DNA of 11,854 nt from JAWLCG01 sp041687295 (lineage in GTDB: Bacteria > Planctomycetota > Phycisphaerae > SM23-33 > FEN-1343), in contig JAWLCG010000125.1 in NCBI GenBank assembly GCA_041687295.1, forward strand, positions 1 through 11,854, given 5' to 3'. A program made the translations under genes and the position numbers. This document shows positions 1 to 5,456 of the stretch, one piece after another. Every line of letters starts with the position of its first letter. Within the stretch, counting starts at the first letter, position 1. Under the pieces are notes generated by a model, which was not told the origin of the DNA, searched no databases, and saw only the letters and a program-made list of their open reading frames with translations.

Positions 1-42
1 ACCCTCGGGTGCCGTGGCTACGGCGTTCGTAGCCACGTCTTC
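1..42. repeat. Left arm of a 41-bp imperfect inverted repeat
   Basis: The reverse complement of this stretch matches 360-400 with three mismatches and one single-base gap. It also forms its own hairpin: CGTGGCTACG (13-22) pairs perfectly with CGTAGCCACG (28-37) across a five-base loop. Together the two arms bracket a 400-base block that contains two further inverted repeats. The element may continue to the left of the window. No coding function is suggested. Confidence 0.7.
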
Positions 43-75
43 GGCTCCCCCCGCGGGACTATGCACAGGGGATCA

Positions 76-160
76 ACACGAATGGCACGAATGGAAGATC
101 CATTGTGACTCTGTCTGATCTTCCCTTCGTGCCATCGGCCGTTATCCGTGCCATTCGTGT
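76..160. repeat. Inverted repeat with 13-bp perfect arms
   Basis: ACACGAATGGCAC at 76-88 is the exact reverse complement of GTGCCATTCGTGT at 148-160. A partial third copy of the word (CTTCGTGCCAT, around 125-135) lies between them, and 89-99 repeats part of it. The interior is noticeably less GC-rich than the genes. It looks like a small intergenic palindromic element, and no function can be assigned. Confidence 0.65.
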
Positions 161-207
161 CCATCGACCTTCCGACTCTGGCCGTGGCCGGCCTGGGTTT
201 CTCTGCA

Positions 208-350
208 CGACAGGCGGACCGCTTCTTTGGAGTGCGGCGAAGGATTCGCCGCTTTGGCTCGAGGCTGGGCCAGCCAAAGCGGCGAGTGCCTCGCCGCACT
301 CCATACTTCGCTCGGACCCTGGGCCTCCATTGGCCGGTACGACTGACGAT
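208..350 (-). repeat. Palindromic element, copy A
   Basis: The core (229-302, 74 bases) is a nested palindrome. The outer arms are GGAGTGCGGCGA and TCGCCGCACTCC, and the inner arms are TCGCCGCTTTGGCT and AGCCAAAGCGGCGA, with five-base spacers and a 12-base central loop. Each half also contains its own small stem (GCGGCGA with TCGCCGC), so a cloverleaf-like fold is possible. The full 143-base unit matches the reverse complement of 1695-1838 with about seven mismatches and one single-base gap. No open frame inside it looks coding. The strand is assigned by calling copies B, C and D plus. Confidence 0.85.
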
Positions 351-359
351 TCGACGCGG

Positions 360-400
360 GAAGACGTGGCTACAGACGCCGTGGCCACGGCACCCGGGGT
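360..400. repeat. Right arm of a 41-bp imperfect inverted repeat
   Basis: This is the partner of 1-42. It keeps a weaker version of the same hairpin, in which GTGGCTAC pairs with GTGGCCAC through one G-T pair. It begins nine bases after palindromic element A. Confidence 0.65.
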
Positions 401-458
401 GGCGGCGGCGATGGTGGCGGGGGGGCGGTTTTCGGTGGCCACGGCGGGTCTTCCGGCG

Positions 459-464
459 TACACT
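459..464 (+). promoter_or_regulatory. Possible -10 box for the sixA cassette
   Basis: TACACT sits 36 bases before the sixA ATG and matches four of six positions of the sigma-70 -10 consensus. No convincing -35 hexamer is present at 16-18 bases. This is a weak suggestion based on position only. Confidence 0.2.
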
Positions 465-500
465 GAGCAGCAGTGGGGCCCCATCGAAGGGAGACAAGCC

Positions 501-998
501 ATGGAGATCCTGTTCCTGCGTCACGCCGACGCCGAGCCGGTCGGGCAGGGCGACGACGCCCTGCGGGTGCTGACGAGCAAGGGCAAGCGGCAGGCGAAGG
601 TCGCCGCCAAGGGCCTGGCGAAGGTCGCCGGCAAGTGTGGCCACGTGGTCACCAGCCCGCTGAGCCGCGCCCAGCAGACGGCCGAGATCGCCGCCAAGGC
701 CTGGAAGGCCGACATCGTCGAGCCACTGGGGGCCCTGGGCATTCCCTTCGACCGCCGGGCGGTGACGGGGCGGCTCAAGGCCCTGCAGGCCGACGGCGTG
801 CCGATGGTCTGCCTGGTGGGCCATGCCCCGGATCTGGGCGACTACGCCGGCTACCTCATCGGCGGCCGAGGCAGCGACCGCATCCACCTGAGCAAGGCCG
901 GTGCCGCCTGCGTCGTGCTCGACGGCCCGCCCGCGGCGGGGGCCGGCCGACTGGAGTGGCTGCTCACCCGCAAGCAATTGGCCGCCCTGACCCGGTAG
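501..998 (+). CDS. sixA: SixA-type phosphohistidine phosphatase (histidine phosphatase superfamily)
   Basis: The product is a 165-residue protein of the small histidine-phosphatase branch. Its best known member, E. coli SixA, removes phosphate from phosphohistidine on signalling or phosphotransfer proteins in the cytoplasm. The catalytic RH pair is in LFLRHADA (R7, H8). A second Arg is in TSPLSRAQQTAE (R56), and the second His is in LVGHAPDL (H108). The length matches the SixA group (about 160), with no insert domain. ATG 501 is chosen because GAAGGGAG lies just upstream and the family N-terminus begins there. The same frame is open back to 105, but that part only translates repeat DNA. It ends seven bases before the next start, so it probably heads a three-gene operon. 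The substrate is unknown, and other small phosphomonoesterases of this superfamily look similar. Confidence 0.85.
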   Translation: MEILFLRHADAEPVGQGDDALRVLTSKGKRQAKVAAKGLAKVAGKCGHVVTSPLSRAQQTAEIAAKAWKADIVEPLGALGIPFDRRAVTGRLKALQADGVPMVCLVGHAPDLGDYAGYLIGGRGSDRIHLSKAGAACVVLDGPPAAGAGRLEWLLTRKQLAALTR

Positions 999-1005
999 GT
1001 GCCCC

Positions 1006-1455
1006 TTGAGCGATCCGCGTTGCGACGAGCTGTTCGAGGCGATGGTCGAGTCGGTCGGCGTCAAGGCCTTCGCGGCCAACATGGACATCAGCACCCGCCA
1101 GGTCTACCGCATGCTGGCCGGGGCGCAGCCCAACCCGATCGCCCGGCTGTGCGCGTGCCTGGCCGCCGGCGAGTGCGGACCGGCCGAGGGGGTGCTCGAC
1201 TACCTCTGCGCGAGGCGAGGGGGCTACTTCGTCCGCCGCGACGACGACGTCGACGGCGCCAGCCTCAACGCCGTCAAAGAGTCCGCCGAGGCCATCGTCG
1301 CCATCACCGAGGGCCGGCCGCCGCGGATCACCGTCAAGGAGATCCGCGAGGCCATCAGCGCCCTGGCCGCCCTGGAGCACCGCCTGCTCCAGCCCAACGC
1401 CCAACCCTCGATCTCAGGAGTTCTCCATGGAGTGCAAGAAGCCCCGCAACCTTGA
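1006..1455 (+). CDS. Helix-turn-helix protein resembling the phage CII/CP76 regulator family
   Basis: The product is a 149-residue probable DNA-binding protein. Residues about 17-40 (GVKAFAANMDISTRQVYRMLAG) read as a helix-turn-helix. They are followed by a Cys/Ala-rich helix, then LDYLCARRGGYFV (about 65-77), then an acidic linker and a long C-terminal helix (about 85-133) that could form a dimer. This order of HTH, a GGxFV turn and a helical tail resembles the CII/CP76 family as I remember it, but the assignment is by eye. The start is TTG 1006, with AGGTG four bases before it. ATG 1042 would cut off 12 residues and still keep the HTH. The last 29 bases overlap the next gene and contain that gene's ribosome binding site, so the two are probably translationally coupled. 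It may regulate its own cassette. No phage genes are nearby. Confidence 0.6.
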   Translation: MSDPRCDELFEAMVESVGVKAFAANMDISTRQVYRMLAGAQPNPIARLCACLAAGECGPAEGVLDYLCARRGGYFVRRDDDVDGASLNAVKESAEAIVAITEGRPPRITVKEIREAISALAALEHRLLQPNAQPSISGVLHGVQEAPQP

Positions 1456-1624
1456 GTTCTGCACCTGCACCGCCGGCTGTGGCACCAAGGGCATCTGCTG
1501 CGACTGCCTGCAGAAGCACCTCAGCCGCCAACAGCTGCCTGGCTGCTGCTTCCCCGCCGACGCCGAGAAGACCTACGACCGCTCCTTCGCCGCCTTCGCC
1601 CAGGCCTGGGGGCTAAAGGGGTAG
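1427..1624 (+). CDS. Small nine-cysteine protein, DUF6485-like
   Basis: The product is a 65-residue cytoplasmic-type protein with cysteines at 3, 12, 14, 18, 24, 25, 27, 40 and 41 and a histidine at 31. The spacing (CxCxxxC, then CCxC, then a late CC before FP) suggests that it binds one or two metal ions, zinc or iron-sulphur. I recognise the pattern ECxxxxxxxxCxC...CC.C...LPxCxFP as that of the uncharacterised DUF6485 family. No biochemical function is known to me. The start ATG 1427 has a strong AGGAG at 1416-1420 with a six-base spacer. Translation begins inside the preceding HTH gene. The C-terminal part (DAEKTYDRSFAAFAQAW) is a plain amphipathic helix. Confidence 0.75.
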   Translation: MECKKPRNLEFCTCTAGCGTKGICCDCLQKHLSRQQLPGCCFPADAEKTYDRSFAAFAQAWGLKG

Positions 1625-1626
1625 GC

Positions 1627-1659
1627 GATTTTTGGTTTCTGATTTTCGATTTGTGATTT
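1627..1659. repeat. T-rich GATTTTCGATT-type repeat
   Basis: This tract of repeated GATTT words (GATTTTTGG, GATTTTCGATTT, GATTT) begins three bases after the DUF6485-like stop codon. It is sharply AT-rich against the GC-rich surroundings. A close relative lies at 6641-6670. It has the T content of a terminator tail, but no GC-rich stem precedes it. Confidence 0.6.
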
Positions 1660-1694
1660 GAGGGACGAGCCCGGCGCTCCGTCAGGGGCATGTG

Positions 1695-1838
1695 ATCGTC
1701 AGTCGTACCGGCCAATGGACGGCCCAGGGCGCGAGCGCCGTATGGAGTGCGGCGAGGCACTCGCCGCTTTGGCTGGCCCGGCCTCGAGCCAAAGCGGCGA
1801 ATCCTTCGCCGCACTCCAAAGGGGCGGTCCGCCTGTCG
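1695..1838 (+). repeat. Palindromic element, copy B
   Basis: This is the inverted twin of 208-350, about 94% identical over 144 bases by hand count. The core (1744-1817) has the same outer arms (GGAGTGCGGCGA / TCGCCGCACTCC) and inner arms as copy A, with a single base change in the central loop. The match stops sharply on both sides. That marks the unit's ends at ATCGTCAGTCG on one side and GCCTGTCG on the other. It lies just beyond the three-gene cassette. Confidence 0.85.
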
Positions 1839-1848
1839 CACCTCTTCA

Positions 1849-1906
1849 GGCCGGTTCACCGGCCTTCGCCCCGCGCAGCTTGTAGCCCAGGGCTTCTAGC
1901 CCTGGG
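1849..1906. repeat. Two adjacent small hairpins
   Basis: The first is GGCCGGT / ACCGGCC at 1849-1864, with a two-base loop. The second is CCCAGGGCT / AGCCCTGGG at 1886-1906, a perfect 9-bp stem with loop TCT. Neither is followed by a T tract on either strand. They may be REP-like elements or may end transcripts from the cassette, but nothing decides this. Confidence 0.6.
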
Positions 1907-1944
1907 GCCGGCATACGACTGCGCGCGCCCGGGTACGGGCCGCG

Positions 1945-1950
1945 CCTATA
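1945..1950 (+). promoter_or_regulatory. Possible -10 box of malQ
   Basis: TATACT matches five of six positions of the sigma-70 -10 hexamer and lies 34 bases before the first malQ start. The expected -35 position is a GC run with no match, so the assignment rests on the -10 alone. Confidence 0.3.
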
Positions 1951-1984
1951 CTGGTAGGGGAGGGCTGGGACGTTTACGGGGGAC

Positions 1985-4087
1985 GTGATCGTGCGGGATG
2001 CATTGGGGCATCTGGCTCGGCTGTGCGGCGTGCAGCGGGATTTTATGGACTCGGCGGGCCAGTTGCGGCACGCCCGGCCGGAGGTCGTCCGCGAGGTGCT
2101 GGGGCTGCTGGGCGAGCCGGTGGAAAACGACCGCAGCCTGGCCGAGGGCCTGCAGCGGCGTCGGCGGGAGATCTGGCAGGAGCGGCTCGAGCCGGTCCGC
2201 GTGGCCTGGGGCGGGCGGGGGCCCGTCGGCGTGCGGATTCCCGAGGTGATCGAGGGCAAGGCCTACGCGGTGCGGGTGGTCTGCGAGGACGGCTCGACTC
2301 ATGAGGGGGCCGGGCGATGGTCGCAGGTGCCCACCCGCCGGCACCGCCGGCTGGAGGGGGCGGCTTACCTGGCCAAGGACCTGCCCCTGCCCGAGCCCCT
2401 GCCGATGGGCTACCACCGTCTGGAGCTCGGGACCGGCGGCGAGCACCACGAGGCGCTGCTGCTGTCGGCCCCGACCCGGGTGTACGACGCGTTCGAGGCC
2501 CAGGGCCATCGTGGCTGGGGGGTGTTCCTGCCGCTCTACGCCCTGCAGACCCGCGCGAGCCTGGGGGCGGGCGACTTCGCCGACCTGGAGAAGCTCATCG
2601 CCTGGCTGGCCGAGCGGGGCGGCGACGTCGTGGCCAGCCTGCCGCTGCTGGCGTCGCTGTGGGAGCTCGGCGGCGACATCAGCCCGTACGCCCCGACGAG
2701 TCGGCTGTTCTGGAACGAGTTCTACCTCGACCTGCCCCGCATCGGCGAGTACGCCCGCTGCCCGGCCGCCCGGCGGGGGCTTGGCGAGCCGGCGACGCAG
2801 CTGGCGATCGAAGAGCTGCGCCACGCCCGCCACGTCGACTACGCCCGCCTGATGGCCCTGAAGCGACGGGCCCTGGAGGCGATGGCCGACCTGTTCTGGT
2901 CACACACCGATGACCATCGGGCCTTCGACGCCTTCCTGGCCGAGAATCCGGAGGTGGACCGGTTCGCCCGCTTCCGGGCGGTGGGCGAGAGGCTCGGCGA
3001 GCCCTGGCCGGCCTGGCCCGAGCCGTTGCGGTCGGGCACGATCGGGCCGGGCGACTCCGACGAGGACGTCTACCGCTACCATCTCTACGTGCAGTGGCAG
3101 ACGCAGCGGCAGGTGGCCCACCTGGCCGAGCGGGCGCGGCAGGCGGGGGTGCTGTGGTACCTCGACCTGCCCGTCGGCGTCGGCGGGGCCAGCTACGACC
3201 TGTGGCGCTGGCCGGAGAGCTTCGTGCCGGCCGCCTCGGTCGGCGCGCCGCCGGACCCGTTCTTCTCCAAGGGCCAGAACTGGGGCCTGCCGCCGATGCA
3301 CCCGCGGGCCATCCGCCGGCGGGGGTACGCCTACTTCATCGCCTCGCTCCGCAACCACCTGCGGTTCGCCCGCCTGCTGCGGATCGACCACGTGATGGGC
3401 CTGCATCGGCTGTTCTGGATCCCGCCGGGGGTCGACCCGCACCACGGCGTCTACGTGACCTACGACAGCGAGGAGATGTTCGCCATCCTCTGCATCGAGA
3501 CCCACCGCCACCGTGCGTCGGTCGTCGGGGAGGACCTCGGCACGGTGCCCGCCGCCATCGACCACCGGATGAAACGGCACGGCGTGACGGGCATGTACGT
3601 CGGCACCGGGCGGGTGCACGCAAAACAGGGCCGACCCTTCGAGCCCGTGCCGCCGATCAGCGTGGCCAGCCTCGGCACGCACGACACGCCGATGTTCCAC
3701 GCCTGGTGGCGCGGGCTCGACATCGAGCGCCGCCTGGAGTGGGGCCTGCTCGACGAGGCCGGCGCCGAGCAGGAGCAGCGCCGGCGCCTGCGGCGGGCGG
3801 TGGCGAGGTTCCTCCGCGAGCAGGGCCTGCTCAAGGCCAGGCGGGCGACGCCGCCGACGGTGCTGTCGGCGTGGCTGGCGTGGCTGGGGGCAAGCCCGGC
3901 CCAGATCGTGCTGGCCACGCTGGAGGACCTCTGGGGCGAGACCGAGCCGCAGAACATGCCCGGCCTGATCGGCGCGGTGCCCAACTGGCAGCGCAAGGCC
4001 CGCCTCCACCTGGAGGAGCTCGCCGCCCTGCCCGCCGTCACCGATCCGCTCCAATGCCTCCACCACGCCCGGAGGGGGCGGAAGTAG
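1985..4087 (+). CDS. malQ: 4-alpha-glucanotransferase (amylomaltase, GH77), long E. coli-like form
   Basis: This cytoplasmic enzyme breaks an alpha-1,4 bond in a maltodextrin or glycogen-derived glucan and passes the segment to another glucan, releasing glucose. The 700-residue length fits the E. coli-type MalQ (about 690), which has an N-terminal extension, rather than the 500-residue amylomaltases. The GH77 motifs are present: ISPYAPTSRLFWNEFYLD (about 237-254), the nucleophile in RIDHVMGLHRLFWIP (D468), the acid/base in VVGEDLGTVP (E516), the third acid in LGTHDTPMF (D567), and the C-terminal EPQNMPG...NWQRK signature. All three catalytic acids are intact. The start is either GTG 1985 or GTG 1991. 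The G-rich site ending at 1983 sits at a better distance from 1991. It stands alone, convergent with murG, and no maltose transport or glycogen genes are visible. Confidence 0.93.
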   Translation: MIVRDALGHLARLCGVQRDFMDSAGQLRHARPEVVREVLGLLGEPVENDRSLAEGLQRRRREIWQERLEPVRVAWGGRGPVGVRIPEVIEGKAYAVRVVCEDGSTHEGAGRWSQVPTRRHRRLEGAAYLAKDLPLPEPLPMGYHRLELGTGGEHHEALLLSAPTRVYDAFEAQGHRGWGVFLPLYALQTRASLGAGDFADLEKLIAWLAERGGDVVASLPLLASLWELGGDISPYAPTSRLFWNEFYLDLPRIGEYARCPAARRGLGEPATQLAIEELRHARHVDYARLMALKRRALEAMADLFWSHTDDHRAFDAFLAENPEVDRFARFRAVGERLGEPWPAWPEPLRSGTIGPGDSDEDVYRYHLYVQWQTQRQVAHLAERARQAGVLWYLDLPVGVGGASYDLWRWPESFVPAASVGAPPDPFFSKGQNWGLPPMHPRAIRRRGYAYFIASLRNHLRFARLLRIDHVMGLHRLFWIPPGVDPHHGVYVTYDSEEMFAILCIETHRHRASVVGEDLGTVPAAIDHRMKRHGVTGMYVGTGRVHAKQGRPFEPVPPISVASLGTHDTPMFHAWWRGLDIERRLEWGLLDEAGAEQEQRRRLRRAVARFLREQGLLKARRATPPTVLSAWLAWLGASPAQIVLATLEDLWGETEPQNMPGLIGAVPNWQRKARLHLEELAALPAVTDPLQCLHHARRGRK

Positions 4088-4161
4088 GGCGGGCCCTGCC
4101 GGGTTGCTGTCGTTGGGGGGGTCGCCTCGTGAGCTTCAGTAGACGTATCTGGAGCCAGGCG

Positions 4162-4320
4162 GCGGGCGCCGTATGGAGTGCGGCGGCCTTGACGCCGCTT
4201 TGGATCGGTGACGGCAAGTCCAGCCAAAGCGGCGTTGATGCCGCCGCACTCCATATTGCCCAGGCTCGCCTTGACGCCCTCGGTGCCGGGCCTCGCTGGC
4301 GCTCGACCCGGCCTACGGGC
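4162..4320 (+). repeat. Palindromic element, copy C
   Basis: This is a second subtype of the same palindrome. The core (4175-4252, 78 bases) has outer arms GGAGTGCGGCGGC and GCCGCCGCACTCC and inner arms CGCCGCTTTGG and CCAAAGCGGCG. The outer sequence continues into TATGGAG...CTCCATA. It shares about 158 bases with 7855-8012, including a 65-base tail ending CGACCCGGCCTACGGGC that copies A and B lack. It lies between the convergent malQ and murG ends, where the hairpin might stop transcripts from both sides. No T tracts are present. Confidence 0.85.
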
Positions 4321-4337
4321 TCGACCCGGTCTACGGG
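4302..4337. repeat. 18-bp tandem duplication next to the murG stop
   Basis: CTCGACCCGGCCTACGGG (4302-4319) is followed at once by the same 18 bases with one C-to-T change (4320-4337). The murG stop codon begins three bases later at 4341-4343. The first unit is the end of palindromic element C. The second looks like a local slippage duplication. Confidence 0.75.
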
Positions 4338-4340
4338 CGG

Positions 4341-5456
4341 TTATAGCCCTGCGAGCCACTGGGCGACGGAGCGGGCGGCGTCGGGTTGGCCCTGGCGGCG
4401 GGCGGCGTTGGCCATGGCGGCGAGGCGGTCGGGGTCGTCGAGCAGGGGCTCGAGGGCGGCGGTGAGTCGGCGGGCGTTCTCGGCGGCTGCGGCGGCGTCG
4501 GGGACGACGAGGGCCCCGCCGGCGTCGGCCAGGGCGGCGGCGTTGAGGGCCTGGTGGTTATCGCGGTGGTGGGGGTAGGGCAGCAGGAGGCTCGGCGTGC
4601 CGGTGGCGGCCAGCTCGGCGACGCTGTTGGCGCCGGCCCGTCCGATTGCGAGGTCGGCGGCGGCGTAGAAGCCGGCCATGTCGTGGCAGTACTCCAGGAC
4701 GCGGGCTGGCACCTCGGCGGCGGCGTAGTCGGCCTCGATGGCGGGGGCCTTGCCCGGGCCGGTCACGTGCAGCACCTGCCAGCGGTCGCGCCGGGCCGAG
4801 AGGGCGGGCAGGCAGCCCAGGACGGCCTCATTGATGCTCTGGGCGCCCAGCGAGCCACCCATCACCGCCAGGGTCCGCCGGCCGGCGTCCAGGCCCATGC
4901 GCTGCAGGCCCTCTTCACGCGCCACGCCGACCAGGCCGGCGCGGATGGGGCAGCCGACGGCCCGCACCCGCCCGCGGTGCTTGGCCGGGATGTGCTCGGC
5001 GGTCGAATCGAACTGGGTGAAGACGACGCCGGCCCGGGCCATGAGGTAGGCGTTGGCCTTGCCGGGCACCGCGTCGGGGTTGAGCAGCCCCGTCGGCAGG
5101 CCGCGCCTGGCCGCCTGGCGGACCAGCGGGGCGGCGGCGAAGCCCCCCAGGCCCAGCACGCAGGCGGGCTGGAGGTCCTCCAGGAGCCAGCGGGCCAGCG
5201 AGAGGCTCAGCCGCCAGCGCCGCAGGAAGCCCGGCCAGGCCAGCGGGCGGTGGGGGATGGGGACGATGGGCTGGCGGACGTAGCCCCAGCCGCCGGCGTC
5301 GAGGACGCGGGCGTCGATGGCCCGCTCGGTGCAGGCGAACAGCACCTGGGCGTCGGGGCGGATCGCCAGCAGCTGCTCGGCCACGGCGATGGCGGGGTAG
5401 AGGTGCCCGCCCGTGCCGCCGCCGGCGAAGACGTAGATGGGGGCCCGCTCAGCCAC
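4341..5456 (-). CDS. murG: UDP-GlcNAc:undecaprenyl-PP-MurNAc-pentapeptide GlcNAc transferase
   Basis: The enzyme transfers GlcNAc from UDP-GlcNAc to lipid I to make lipid II on the inner face of the membrane, the last cytoplasmic step of peptidoglycan precursor synthesis. The 371 residues fit a GT28 protein. The motifs are GGGTGGH (12-18, with H18), LGLGGFAAAP (101-110), GGSLGAQ (200-206), GRAGANSVAEL (272-282, with E281) and the nucleotide-site PHHRDNHQALNA (295-306). Where most MurG proteins have HEQNAVPG, this one reads LNPDAVPG (125-132), a visible departure. The start is GTG 5456, with GGGAG seven bases upstream. It overlaps the ftsW stop by eight bases, so the two are coupled. It is the last gene of the block and is followed by palindromic element C. 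Confidence 0.95.
   Translation of the reverse strand: MAERAPIYVFAGGGTGGHLYPAIAVAEQLLAIRPDAQVLFACTERAIDARVLDAGGWGYVRQPIVPIPHRPLAWPGFLRRWRLSLSLARWLLEDLQPACVLGLGGFAAAPLVRQAARRGLPTGLLNPDAVPGKANAYLMARAGVVFTQFDSTAEHIPAKHRGRVRAVGCPIRAGLVGVAREEGLQRMGLDAGRRTLAVMGGSLGAQSINEAVLGCLPALSARRDRWQVLHVTGPGKAPAIEADYAAAEVPARVLEYCHDMAGFYAAADLAIGRAGANSVAELAATGTPSLLLPYPHHRDNHQALNAAALADAGGALVVPDAAAAAENARRLTAALEPLLDDPDRLAAMANAARRQGQPDAARSVAQWLAGL

Larger units (their letters stand above)
1..500. other. Gene-free, repeat-rich region upstream of sixA
   Basis: This 500-base stretch holds the inverted arms at 1-42 and 360-400, the inverted repeat at 76-160 and the palindromic element at 208-350. Long open frames run through it on both strands. 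They translate into low-complexity Arg/Pro/Ala-rich strings that follow the palindromes, resemble no protein family and look spurious. The last 100 bases (401-500) carry no recognised repeat and probably hold the promoter and leader of the downstream cassette. Confidence 0.7.
1625..1984. other. Gene-free region between the DUF6485-like gene and malQ
   Basis: In order, these 360 bases hold the T-rich tract (1627-1659), palindromic element B (1695-1838), two small hairpins (1849-1906) and the presumed malQ promoter region. No protein-coding potential is seen. The open frames across element B translate the palindrome only. Confidence 0.7.

Noticed and set aside
105..500. In-frame N-terminal extension of the sixA-like gene to ATG 105
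   Set aside because: It translates inverted repeats and palindromic element A, has no family similarity, and lies upstream of a good ribosome site and the natural RHA-domain start at 501.
18..1094. Long minus-strand frame across the sixA-like gene
   Set aside because: The composition is that of an antisense shadow of a GC-rich gene plus repeat DNA. The plus frame carries all the catalytic motifs.
501..1624. Prophage remnant or defence island
   Set aside because: The CII-like HTH is the only hint. No structural, integrase, nuclease or toxin genes are nearby, and the base composition matches the neighbours.
208..1838. Composite transposon
   Set aside because: No transposase, integrase or target-site duplication is visible. 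The bracketing elements are short palindromes also found elsewhere in the window.
4088..4340. Classical rho-independent terminator between malQ and murG
   Set aside because: A strong hairpin is present, but neither strand has a T run after the stem, so it is listed only as a repeat.
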